From Podila epigama (taxonomy: Eukaryota > Mortierellomycota > Mortierellomycetes > Mortierellales > Mortierellaceae), in NCBI GenBank assembly GCA_015679605.1, contig JAAAVE010000107.1:1-19378 (forward strand): a stretch of 19,378 nucleotides of DNA. Reading direction: 5' to 3'. Below, piece after piece: positions 10,201-19,378 of this stretch. Position 1 is the first letter of the stretch. The number at the start of each line of letters is the position of its first letter. The position numbers were made by a program, and so were the translations under genes. The notes beneath the pieces are model-generated. The model saw only the letters and a list, made by a program, of their open reading frames with translations, was not told where the DNA came from and made no database searches.

Positions 10201-10693
10201 AGCAAAGAGATCGACCGTAGCATCAGTGACAAACGGATCGCGCCGACAAAAGAAGAATGGCAAACAAGCATCGTCAAATGCAGGTCGAAGCAGCCGTCAT
10301 AAACGTAAATCCAATTCCGATGACGATGACTTTCAAGATCAAGACTTTCTGGATGCCGAGGATGAGGATGGCGTTGGCGATGATGATGTGGAGTTGAATG
10401 TTGACCAGGTCGACGATGATGATGATATCGATGACAGAGGTTACGGTCAAAATGGTGGTAGATCAAAGAGAGCCAAGCGTTCTGGACGTCGTCAGAATGG
10501 AGACGGAGGTAGAACGAGTCGGTCGAGAGGAAGACGAGCAAGGAGTAGTGATGATGATTTTGATGACCGGATAGAGATGCAAGATGAGGATAAGGAGATG
10601 GTGAGGCATTCCCAGTCGTCATTATCGTCACCACCGCCGAGAATTAAGCGACGCAGGGCCAAGATTGCGGACAGTGATGACGACTATGCTTGA
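4230..10693 (+). CDS. PHIP/BRWD-type WD40, cryptic-Tudor and bromodomain protein, 12 exons, 1634 aa
   Basis: Exons: 4230-4251, 4446-4447, 4638-4787, 4922-5171, 5412-6362, 6489-8398, 8519-8985, 9091-9185, 9297-9472, 9595-9712, 9815-9998, 10114-10693. Residues 8-95 match the PHIP/BRWD N-terminus (ELYFLIARFL, PCHNAA, IPPIVPGIRSLL). A WD40 propeller spans about 172-700 (GSDDYLVKIWSADSG, ASNDGIVRVWDL, GSVDGFLRIWKY, AGYDGQIILWDI), interrupted at 460-582 by a Ser/Thr/Ala-rich insert. APHLM near 736 belongs to the ancillary segment. An acidic, Ser-rich linker with basic patches runs from about 815 to 1075. The cryptic-Tudor region (1096-1275) has AYFRQGH, YNVGPPTWC and LSPWEM. One bromodomain (1284-1382) keeps TVAYP and the acetyl-lysine Asn in LTYNDP. 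The tail is acidic and basic. Animal relatives bind methylated H3K4 and serve as CUL4-DDB1 substrate receptors, so a nuclear chromatin role is likely. A second bromodomain, present in animals, is missing. The two N-terminal joins are the least certain. Confidence 0.88.
4446..4447 (+). other. Probable 2-nt microexon (AG) in the PHIP/BRWD gene
   Basis: The start exon (MGSPMEQ plus one base) and the next conserved exon (LYFLIARFL) are out of frame if joined directly. In the 386 bases between them, the only acceptor before the only good donor leaves two bases, AG, flanked by AATAG and GTATGG. Inserting them restores the frame and gives QELYFLIARF, the Glu expected at this family position. This is inference from splice grammar and homology. 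Confidence 0.55.
4788..4921 (+). other. GC-AG intron in the PHIP/BRWD gene
   Basis: The upstream exon ends in SQDEL and is followed by GCAAGT, the standard donor of the minor GC-AG intron class. The acceptor AAATAG at 4916-4921 then gives the conserved NAMYHKIDPNHL in frame. The neighbouring GT donor at 4792 leaves the wrong phase and meets a stop. The intron is 134 nt. Confidence 0.7.
5244..5335 (+). repeat. 46-bp minisatellite, two perfect copies, inside a PHIP/BRWD intron
   Basis: A 46-base unit starting CATGGAATCACC occurs twice without a mismatch, at 5244-5289 and 5290-5335. Shorter degenerate CATGGA-rich units continue to about 5375. The whole array lies in the 240-nt intron 5172-5411, so the encoded protein is unaffected. 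Confidence 0.9.
6668..6819 (+). repeat. Trinucleotide-derived Thr/Ala/Ser-rich insert in the WD40 region
   Basis: Runs of ACA, GCA, ACT and GCT-type codons encode about 50 residues that are almost only Thr, Ala and Ser. They lie between the propeller blade ending IWKYDQ and the next starting AIWSLDD. The stretch is probably a disordered loop that grew by replication slippage. Confidence 0.75.
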
Positions 10694-10940
10694 AAGAAGA
10701 AGAGAAGAGAACTTGTAGCAATGTGTAATTTAATCAGAAATGCGTTCATAGTTTAAATGTGGCACTGACCCGAATTTATTTTGGGTTATGCATGTCTTCG
10801 CCTTCAAACGTGATGAGCTTTTTGTGGAACGATGCTCATCTTTATTCTCATCCACATCCACATCCATCATTCATCATCTCTCATCTCATCTCTCATCTCT
10901 CATCTCTCATCTCTCACTTCTCAGTAACCTATTAACGCAT
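10694..10940 (+). promoter_or_regulatory. 3' end of the PHIP/BRWD gene and promoter/leader of the F-box gene
   Basis: Only 247 bases separate the two genes, which lie head to tail. The first part is A/T-rich and should hold the PHIP/BRWD 3' UTR, although no exact AATAAA is present. The second part holds a C/T-rich heptamer repeat next to the F-box start. No other gene is seen. Confidence 0.5.
10875..10914 (+). repeat. CATCTCT heptamer tandem repeat in the F-box gene leader
   Basis: Five full CATCTCT units and one shortened CATCT unit lie in a row, ending 27 bases before the start codon. Such C/T-rich tracts are common in fungal promoters near transcription start sites. Confidence 0.8.
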
Positions 10941-13002
10941 ATGGCTGCAGGAGACTTTGTGTTTTTGGACATCCAGGAACTTAAGGAGGAGCTGCTGTCG
11001 TACTTGGCGCCTGAGGATATCATGAAGTGCATTCTTGTGTCTCGACACTGGCACAGGTAATATCTAAACTCGTACTCAAGGAGGAACGTCGCATCCATTG
11101 CATATTCTGCATGGGCACATATATGGGGTCTTTTTGCGATCATTCAGTTACTTCTCATCATTTTGAAATCCTCGATGCTAACTTTGGAAAATTTACCAAA
11201 CAAAAAAAAGACACTTCAAGCCCTACTTGGCACGACCCATGCTGCGGCTTCCTTCCATGCCACTCCTACCTTTCATGTATGAAGACTCGGCCAAGATTCG
11301 TAGCCGATACGCTCATGTCAAGCGCTATGGAAAAAACGTTGCTCTACTACATACCTTCCATGCGACTACCAAACGCCTAAAGTTTGTCCAGACCTACTGT
11401 CCCAATGTCGAAGAGATGGGCTTCAATATTGTCCACCCAGGATTCGGCTTCAACTATCCGTTTCTCGAGTCCTTCTTTGCACAGATGAAATCCCTTCAGA
11501 TTCTCCAACTCAAGATCTCCTTCCTACATTTTAGTCCGGCCCTCCTTTGGAGTCTCTGCCAGGCACGTTCTCTCCAACGGCTCCATGTCACACTCGACAA
11601 CCTCGGTAGCCCTAACCATAAAAACTACACTGGGGCTGAGTATCTCGCCTTTATCGACGCCTGTCTACACATCCCAGACATTCATCTTTCTGGAGGCTTT
11701 ACGCTCATTGACCAACGCCCAGAATCCCGTCCCAACCGTGGCGTCCGTGGCATCAGTTTCCCGGAATTGGCGCCAAAGACTGTCGCCGATGCCATTGACC
11801 GTGTCAACCGACCTCCTGTATTAGCCCGCCTTTTCTCAAAGATTCCAACCCTAGCCGCCCCTGCGCCCTTGACCTTCAACTTTTCAACAAAGTCAGCACC
11901 GACATTATCTTTTGCTCAGGCTGAACATAAACCAATACCGTTGTCAATACCAATCTCGACACAAGAAAGTGTCATCCAAAATCTGGAACTCTACAATGGT
12001 CTCATGGATGGATCCGACTTTATGCTGTTATGTAGCAAATGCCCCAACGTGGAGCGTTTAACGATTGATCGTTTTTGGTTCAAACCAGGACCGACTTGGC
12101 CCGAAATTGCCTCACTTATCCCACGCCTCCGATACCTTTCTATCCGTCATATGGATGAACCACCTTTTATACCAAAGTTGTCAAGCCTTATCGATCTATC
12201 GCCACTTCTTGAAGAATTCGTCTTGTACGCTGTCGCGTTCCAAAAGACACAACATTTACTCGACTTTACAACCACAGGAGCACCAGCAGCGGCCCACACC
12301 AAGGACACCAACAGGCTAAAGAGAATTGAGTTCTCAGGAGAAGTACCAATGTCGCATGAAGTCTTTCTCGCACTTTTGACTCAATATCCAGGACTCGAAA
12401 GTCTTCGTGTAGGGATCCTCTCTCAGAAGAGTGTCCTCCCTGATCCTTTAGTCGACTCGGATATTTTTGAAAAGATTTGGCCAAAAGTGACAACACTCTC
12501 ATTGACACAATTGGATGTGTCCCAAGTCACATTGCAATATGATAGGATGGGTCACTTCTTCAAAAAGCTGCAACAATTGAAAAACTTGCAGACACTCAAG
12601 ATCAACATTCGACATCTTCGATATATGAGGCGTAGCTGGGTACCTGCTATTGCCGAACCGGAGGGCCAAATTGCTATTGAGATTTATAATGGCCTTGCCA
12701 ATACTACAACACCATCGCATCCGCCGCCCCCCTCGAATTCGGACTGTTGTGGCACTCCAATCGACGACTTGTTCTACCTGCCGACTGTCAAGCACCTATG
12801 GGTGCTCCGGAGAGAGATTGATTGGCGAGAGTCTGAAACTGTGAACTTGAACTATAATGAACTGGCCTTTGCTATCGAGTCCAGTCCAAAGCTCTCAAAG
12901 TTATCTCTCAACCCTCCAGCCAAATACGGCGTCAGCGTTTATATCATAAAGCGATATCCACACGTCGTTATTGATCAAACGCGTTTTTGGCCCATGGAAT
13001 GA
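10941..13002 (+). CDS. F-box protein, 2 exons, 635 aa
   Basis: Exons are 10941-11056 and 11211-13002, joined in frame through a 154-nt intron with a good GCTAAC branch site. Residues 1 to about 45 form an F-box: VFLDIQELKEELLSYLAPED, then IMKCILVSRHWHRHFKPYL; the splice falls within it, at WHR. F-box proteins bind SKP1 and bring substrates to SCF ubiquitin ligases. The remainder has repeated short Leu-rich segments (LQILQLKISFL, SLQRLHVTL, NLQTLKINI, KLSKLSLNP) spaced like an irregular leucine-rich/RNI-type fold, the likely substrate-binding part. The start is placed at MAAGDF because upstream in-frame sequence is a translated CATCTCT repeat. I cannot name an orthologue or substrate; early-diverging fungi carry many such genes. 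Confidence 0.82.
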
Positions 13003-13083
13003 ACATCACGTACTATATTATATATATTATAAATTTCTTTGCGGCCAATGTTAAATGTCTTTTGAAAGTTTCCTCTCTTCGTT
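13003..13083. terminator. Shared 81-bp convergent 3' region of the F-box gene and APC1
   Basis: The two stop codons face each other only 81 bases apart. The gap is A/T-rich, with an alternating TATATATTATAAAT stretch around 13018-13035 that could serve for 3' end formation on one or both strands. The 3' UTRs must be very short or must overlap the neighbouring gene. Confidence 0.55.
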
Positions 13084-16000
13084 CTATTTCGTATCAGGAA
13101 CAGCTTCCTCAACATGTTTTGTAATCTTGGCAAACAGCTCATAGATCCTACTCACCCGCACCAACGTCTCGCCATCATCCTCCACCCTCGCTCGAGAATG
13201 ACCTTGACCATCAGTTTCTGCTCTCCGTAACTGTAGAGTGTCATAGTAACCCTTTACAATCCGCAACTCCCAAATCGTCCGCATCGTCAACTCATTCATC
13301 GTCTCTAGTCTGTTGGCAACATCGTAAAGCCATACATGCACCCCAAGTGCGTTCACCTTGTCCGACGTGAGACATTCATACAACACCTCTGTAAAGAACA
13401 CGGCCCTGGCTTCATCCCGAGTCTCATTCACAGGCACCAAATCTCTATCATATCCAGTGCCAAAGAGGTGCTCACCAGCACCTCCTCCTCCCCCTCCTCC
13501 TCCTCCTCCTGAATGCGCTCTACAGAGATAATTCGCGAATGCTGTCACCTGTGGGTCTTGCAAGAAAATCTCGTAGAAATCCTGTCCAAACGTCGCAGAA
13601 CGATCATAACCATCGTCATGACTCCACCCTTTACTTCCTCCTCCTTCCCATATCCTGCCCATATATCCATCCTTTGGCTTTCCTCCATACCTGCGACACT
13701 CTTGATTTTGACGCCACAACATCTGCTCAATGTGCTGTGTTACCCCTCCAATGACAGGTCCTCGTCTCATAGATTCTTCGCCCATATCACCACCCCCATC
13801 AAGTATCTTTGGGAACGGTCGGGCAAGAATCCCGCGTGTGCCAAGTGGATCATCTGCATAGCTAAGATGACCCAAATGTCGAATCACTGCCATTGAGCGT
13901 GCTTGAAGAATTCTCCATAGACGCGCCTTCCCTGCCTGTCCATCCTTGACCATATCCAGTGTGATAGGCCAATAGCGTGGCCCCAGAACCTCAATCTTGG
14001 AGACCAACTCTAGTTCTGGTAACAGACAAGGTGTCATTGTCTCAAGCACTTCGTCCTTCAACATAACTCTAGAATAAACTCCATCTTGACTCACTGCTCC
14101 AAGTCCCGTCCCCGTCCCTGTCCCCGTCCCTGTCTCTACCGCTTCTGAAAACCCAATGAGCCTCGAACTCGACCCTGCATCCGGACTTGCCCCTGGATGT
14201 AAACCTGGACCTGAAGTCGAACCTGGATCTAGACCTTGCGCCACTAAATTTTGTTGCTCCAAACCCACTTGGGATTGATAGTGCGCTACCTTGAGGTGGA
14301 TTCGGACAGGGACAGAACAACACACACCGGTACGTGTCTCCCTCGTAACAAGACACCTAGGCTCTACTGCCAGTACCCACAAGTGACGGAATGCTTGTAA
14401 ATGCGACCGATTGTCGTTTGGAGATGTTGGGAACCGAGGGTAGAGGCCACATAGTAGCGCCGCCACACAGCTTGGACTCGATCCAAGGGTATATCCTCCA
14501 CCTCCAACAAACAGTAGCCCGAGTGCCATATGGTACGCCATGTGGTTGCCATAAGAGACATCGCCGGTAGCCTTTCGATGCAACTGCCTTAACCTCCGTA
14601 AAAGATCAACGCGTCCTGACCCTGCTACAACCATTGCTGCTGCCACAATCGATACATCCAAACAACGTCGAATAGCCGATTTTGTTATACTTTTCTCATA
14701 CGAGCCATCTTTTCCCATTAAGAATTTCCAATGAATCACGACCATGGTATACATTCCATGTTCACGTTAGTATTCACAGTCTATATAACGAGACCATCGA
14801 CATTTAAGCACCATATGAATTACAAATATACAGTGTCATCGCTCATATTTACCTTCTACTGCATTCCGCTCAAGATCCCGGAACATGTCGACATAGTAGA
14901 TAATACATTCATAGGCTGTTGGATTAGAACTGCCCGCAAATCGGAGACCTATTGCGAAACAGCATCCGGCAAGAATACCATAATACGATTGTCGCCCAGT
15001 CTCTGTCAAACCTGGCCCATTCAAGTTGCCCCTCAGATACCCAGGTACCTGTGAAAGAACCCATTGTTCCGTCGGCACAATACGATCCCACAGAACCAAT
15101 GATCTGCAAATCACCCGCAGAGTGAGTGCATCCGGCGTAAAGTAATCCAAGTCAAACAATGTCTCTGGCACCCGCAACTTTTCTGCAATGAGAAGGTCAT
15201 TCGTACGAAGATACATAAGCCCCAATGCCACTGTTGCTCCAGAACTTCCTCGGCCAACACCAGATCGGTAGCTACTCCCCGGCATATGGCCCATGAGCAC
15301 CTCCACAATTTTCATGTCGTTCAACTCTGTCTGCCGGTTGCCCTGGGCCAACGTCACAAATCCCAACGCAAATCCTGCTGCCAGAGAATGACATTCCTGA
15401 AACTCATTTCCTTGCGGCATACGGCCAATCTCGGACAACATCACCTCAGCCATCCCACGATTGGATGTCTCCATGTAAAGCAAACCAATACCCAAGACAC
15501 AAGAAATCTGATCTAGCAGTGACAGGTTTAGCGCGGCCGCCTCAGGTGGAAGAAGTCCTGGAATACGGAGTGCCAGCTGCTTGGTGGTTGTTCGATCCAT
15601 CGTGCCCCTGTGCGCACAGGCTAGGCCGAGCAAGAGCCCAGTTGAGGTCATATCGTGTTCTGCGGTGAGGTACCGATACAATTGCGACGCAGATAGTACA
15701 CGCAAGTGACCAGTAAGCCCAAGGGCCAACAGTAATCCTGCATGGGTACTATCCATTGTCGCAGGTCGATTGTAGATGATCCATGAACCTTTGACTTCTG
15801 TGCTATTTGGTGATATACGTAGACCTGCTGCAACACCATTATGAAAATTGGGCCAATCCATCATGTGCTCGCCGCCAAGGATGTTGACATCAAGTTCCGT
15901 CACGGTTCGTGTTGGCAACAGCTTTGCAGAAAGTGTTATCTTGGGCACTGGATATTTTTGAGGCAGATTCGAGCTCACCGTGCCAAACGTCAAAATCGCT

Positions 16001-18993
16001 CGACCCGTCGGTAACGCCAGCGTCCTCTGGGCAAGCCGTCGAAGTAAATCTTGTTGAAGATCCTTGATTTCCTCCTCAGAAACACCTTCTTCTTCCTCTG
16101 GTCCTGGGATCTCGAGCACGGACGATGATTGAAGCATCCGTTGCGTCTCCACCACACGCCTGTCCGCCCCAAATCGAAGATCAGTCACCTCAGACTCTGT
16201 AATCTCTGTCCCAGATGTCTCGAGTTCACCTTCCTTGCCAGTGTTGATTGTGTCCTGGCATATTGAATGTACGTCTCTTAATGGTGGAGTTGCCGCTTCC
16301 TACAGTAATCAGTGGAGTTTTAGTAATCAATGTGAAAGAAAAAGAAAAAAAAAAAAAGAGCGAGATTCCCAAAAGCAACTCGCGCACACGTCCATGAATT
16401 AAGAAGAAGAATAAAAGAAAAGTTGTCATACCAAATTTCTGCGCGAGGAAAGAGAAATGTAATGCCCTGGCTTCTTGACAGATTTAAGTTCTGCAAGATC
16501 ACTCCTGCCAATGAACGACAGAGCCTTTGGGCCAAGATCCGGAGAAGGGTTCCTTCGGCATCTCCAAATCGCCTCCCGAAATGGCAATGATACTCCAAAC
16601 GGTAATTGGTCCAAAAACGTTTTCGAGTACGCATCGCCTGCAAGAGCTCGCACAACTGCCAAGTCTCCATCAATGTCCCGCATCAATGTCGTATAGAGCT
16701 GTGTCACCTTGCGCGTATGGACGCACGGTAGTTCACCCATCAGTATGTGGCCTGCTTCAGAAGGGTCGCGCTGTTTCTGAAGCCACTCTAACGTCGGAAA
16801 CGGCTCTTTTGTGGAGGATGACGAAATGGAGACGACCTCTGAGATCCATTTGAATAGGTCCGGTGGCTCCGGTATATCGTCCAGCAATGGGTTTGTTGGT
16901 TGATCTATGTGAATTTCTATAAGGCGCGAGTTTTCCGTTGACATGATGAGAACTTGAGTAGTCCATTCGTTTTCACTTGAAAAAGAATAATGGCTTTTTT
17001 CTGCTAATGTATGAAATAGGTTACCTTGAAGACTCGTAATCCAGCGAGCAGAAATGTCGTAGCGTGCATAGAAATCAATCCAAGTCTGCCATCCAGCAAC
17101 ACGACAAAGCAATAGGAGTAATGGCAACGGATCTCCTTCGTTACATGTAGCCAAATTAATCTGTCGATCCTCATGTACAAGATGGATTGCCAAGATGACA
17201 TACTTTAGAAAGGGATCAAGCTGATGAGCTTGCGCGGGCAAAGATTTGTTTCGGAATACTTCAGCCAGTTGTGCAGACCGCTCAATTGGTTCTGTAAATG
17301 GGTTGTGCGATGGTTTGGGAAGAGTCATGGTGCTTCCTCTGAAAGACGGGTGGCTGTGAAGTTGCTGATGCATGTTCGAGTTCAGAAAGATATCCCAGTC
17401 GGATATTGGGGCTAATGTCGACGGTATTGATACTTTGGTGCTGACAAAGGAGAGGAGTGCCGTGACAAGATTCTCCCATTCGCTCGCCCCGCGCAGCGAG
17501 GCAAAGCTGGTCTTTTTACTGAATTGTAGCAGTAAGAACCGGTGCTTGAGCATCACAAAAAAATCCCTCGGGAGCGCAAAAGAGAGCGCGTCTAGCACTG
17601 CACGTGTGAGACTGGACCGAGTCGTGAATCCGAATTGTGCTCGCAAGATGACGCCATCCTCCATGACCAAGGTCACTCGATCCTGCACCTGGTCTTTTAT
17701 CTGTATGATGGTACCAGCAGCTGTCTGGCAGGGTATAAGTTCCGATCCATGTCCTGTCCATAGCATCAATCCAAGCCCTTGCTTTGGCGGCGATAAAAAG
17801 AGGATGTCCAACATGTTGATCCGGGTGGTTTGCACAGAGAGAGCATCAACAGCAGGTTTGGACCATAAAAGGGTAATATCGGGTTCAATCCTGTAACAGT
17901 CGACGCGTTTCTTGGTCCTGCTAAAGATCCCAAGGGTACAGGTTCCATCCAGTCCATGGGCAGCAAAAACTCGCGCGTCTGCACTATGATAGTTTGCAGC
18001 AATGCAGTAGACACATATGAGGATGTTGTACACCAAAAACGCGAATTCATTGTATCCTTCTCTGGCCTTCTGCATTGTCTCCGCGCAGACTTACGTCGGT
18101 GATCGGATGTCGCTTCCTAGCTCCATGAAATAAGTGTTGGGTTCCATATCCACAGCAGTAGGCCGAGGCATGGCCGAGACATACTTCCAGATTCTAAAAC
18201 GCCTTTGAACAACATCGACCGTGACAGCGATACTGAAGAGCGGATCCATACATGAGAGAAATTTGAGGGTGTTGTGATCTTCTGTATTTTCGGGCAATGG
18301 TGGTAGCAACAAGTTGGGTCGTGCTACTGGAGTTGGTGCCGCCCTCATCTTGACAGCCTTGAATTCCTCAAAGGGATCAAGAATGCTGTAAAACGGGGGC
18401 ATGTCTGTGCTCTTGTCGTATGGTATCTCGATCAGCAGTCCTAGATCCATGGCCCACGCCCTGTGTACTCTGAAAGGGATATAGACCGAATGTGTCTCGC
18501 CATTATGAAAGTATATTTTGGCGACCCCACGCAAGATGACGACAAGCGCCTGTCGTCTAGGCTGCTGGTTGATTCCGCTGAGTGAGCCATGACTCTGATT
18601 CGGCCTTGGATTCGAGATCGATTTTGTGTCCTGACCAAGATGCCCACGCTCCTGAGGCTGGCTCCTGCCTGAGACACTCCAAGTAGCCTCTGAACGGTTA
18701 TTTGAGTTTTCTGAAAACCAAACAAAAAGCGCCTGGATCACGGCGCCATCATCAGCATTAAAATTGAGCACTTTGCGGAGGACAGTGCCCTGGACCCAGG
18801 TCACCCTGGAACGCGTAACGACAAGTTCAACATCATAACCACGAGGGCTGGACATGTGTCGAATCCCTCCAGACACAATGCCATCAATTGTTGGTGGAAA
18901 TAACAGGCATTGCGGTCGGTCGTTTGTTTCTGAATTTTCATTGCTCGCTTCGCTGCCGAAATGGCGATATTTGCCAAGGATTGAAATGTCCAT
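13084..18993 (-). CDS. APC1: Anaphase-promoting complex subunit 1, 5 exons, 1804 aa
   Basis: Exons on the minus strand: 18993-18095, 17983-17025, 16916-16432, 16299-14853 and 14708-13084. APC1 is the largest scaffold subunit of the APC/C ubiquitin ligase, which targets securin and mitotic cyclins. The N-terminal part (MDISILGKYRHFG; RVTWVQGTV; IWKYVSAMPRP) matches the APC1 beta-propeller region. The middle carries LPFGVSLPFREAIWRCR and IGRSDL. The proteasome/cyclosome repeats include WPNFHNGVAAGLRI, HAGLLLALGLTGHL, TSTGLLLGLACAHRGTMD and GNHMAYHMALGLLFVGGGGY. The C-terminal part has LQAFRHLWVLAVEPRCLV and LLPELELVSKIEVLGPRYW. The length is within the family range (about 1450-2070). The last exon contains Gly-Thr and poly-Gly expansions. 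The TACTAAC branch site before the last exon (14766-14772) is textbook. If the stopless 108-nt intron is retained, the protein is 1840 aa. Confidence 0.94.
13481..13510 (-). repeat. Poly-Gly codon repeat (CCT on the + strand) in APC1
   Basis: Ten consecutive glycine codons (around residue 1660) lie in a poorly conserved part of the APC1 C-terminal region. They probably form a flexible loop expanded by slippage. Confidence 0.85.
14105..14136 (-). repeat. Hexanucleotide repeat encoding alternating Gly-Thr in APC1
   Basis: GGGACG/GGGACA units on the minus strand encode a Gly-Thr run (around residues 1454-1465). Pro/Gly/Ser-rich degenerate repeats follow on the + strand side (about 14180-14240). 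Together they form a disordered insert between two conserved blocks of the C-terminal region. Confidence 0.8.
16917..17024 (-). other. Probable stopless 3n intron (108 nt) in APC1
   Basis: This stretch stays open in the APC1 frame, but it begins with GTAACC after CAAG and ends CTTATAG. It has a TCAAC branch-like site 20-25 nt before the end, and its length is a multiple of three. The encoded 36 residues do not resemble the family. Removing it joins SLQ to EIHIDQPTNP without changing the frame. Retention cannot be excluded. Confidence 0.6.
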
Positions 18994-19378
18994 GAATGCT
19001 ATGAGAAATGGCAGTGATCCCGTAATCTATTTTTTGTGCCTTGAACAGGGAGTTGTCGCCTCTACTAGTAACCTGTCCTTTTTCTCTTTCCTTTTGATCA
19101 GCATCAACGCGGCATTTCCTCCAAAAAAAAAAAAAAAAAAATCAGAAAACGAACAATGACGCGCGAGCAAAGTTGAAATTGAAAAAAAGATGCAAAGCAA
19201 ACACTCATTTTTTTGGAAAATTTTTGATTTCTTTGCAAATAAAATGAGCCCCTTATGAGGTTAGAGTGTGTGTTTGTGTGGGCATGGAGAAATGAGATAT
19301 ATTTGTTGATATGTTGATCATGTTTTGACAAACGGAGAGCAGGCAAGTAGACAAGTTCAGGTACATGGACATGTTCCC
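18994..19378 (-). promoter_or_regulatory. Upstream region and 5' leader of APC1
   Basis: These 385 bases precede the APC1 start and run to the window edge. On the APC1 strand they contain a T19 run about 130-150 bases upstream of the start, plus T/A-rich sequence. I find no conserved coding sequence on either strand and no clear TATA box. Another gene may begin beyond the edge. Confidence 0.5.
19123..19141. repeat. A19/T19 homopolymer tract upstream of APC1
   Basis: Nineteen consecutive A on the + strand (T on the APC1 strand). Long dA:dT tracts of this kind exclude nucleosomes in fungal promoters, which would fit its place upstream of APC1. Confidence 0.75.

Noticed and set aside
10049-10634. 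Frames on both strands over the last PHIP/BRWD exon
   Set aside because: The + strand frame is the real final exon (from 10114) and its first 65 bases are intron; the minus-strand His/Ser-rich frame is its antisense shadow.
10788-10940. N-terminal extension of the F-box protein from an upstream ATG
   Set aside because: The extra residues are a translation of the CATCTCT repeat and leader; the F-box begins directly after MAAGDF.
13018-13035. AT-rich alternating tract as a replication origin or promoter
   Set aside because: It is under 20 bases and sits between two convergent stops, where 3'-end signals are expected; there is no other origin feature.

Overview
This is a gene-dense stretch of a eukaryotic nuclear genome, almost certainly fungal and most likely an early-diverging filamentous fungus (Mortierella-like; the phylum is inferred, at about 0.6). 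The reasons are five intron-containing genes in 19 kb, introns mostly of 58-240 nt with GTAAGT-type donors and CTAAC-like branch sites, T-rich flanks, and a PHIP/BRWD-type gene, a family that budding yeast lacks as far as I know. There are no bacterial operons, rRNA, tRNA, CRISPR arrays or transposons that I can recognise.

Layout. (1) 90-2367 (+): a photolyase/cryptochrome-family protein, 5 exons, with a basic, Ala-rich N-terminal extension and several changed residues in the flavin/lesion pocket. (2) 2858-3552 (-): V-ATPase subunit F (Vma7), 4 exons, beginning with a 12-nt coding exon. It converges on the photolyase gene and shares a 677-bp divergent promoter region with gene 3. (3) 4230-10693 (+): a PHIP/BRWD homologue of 1634 aa in 12 exons. 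It has an N-terminal helical region, a WD40 propeller, a long acidic/Ser-rich linker, a cryptic-Tudor region and one bromodomain. Keeping its frame requires a 2-nt microexon and a GC-AG intron. (4) 10941-13002 (+): an F-box protein, 2 exons. (5) 13084-18993 (-): the anaphase-promoting complex subunit APC1, 5 exons, whose stop lies only 81 nt from that of the F-box gene. The last 385 bases are upstream of APC1 and hold no gene that I can see.

How the genes relate. Each is a housekeeping or chromatin gene with its own promoter; there is no sign of a cluster acting as one pathway. Three neighbours (PHIP/BRWD, F-box, APC1) belong to families that act in cullin-type or APC/C ubiquitin ligases, which is probably chance. 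I found no clearly new multi-gene system. The most interesting items are the photolyase-family protein with a non-canonical lesion pocket, the probable 2-nt exon, and a fungal PHIP/BRWD protein with a single bromodomain.

All exon boundaries were worked out by eye from splice signals, reading frame and remembered family signatures. No alignment or RNA evidence was available.
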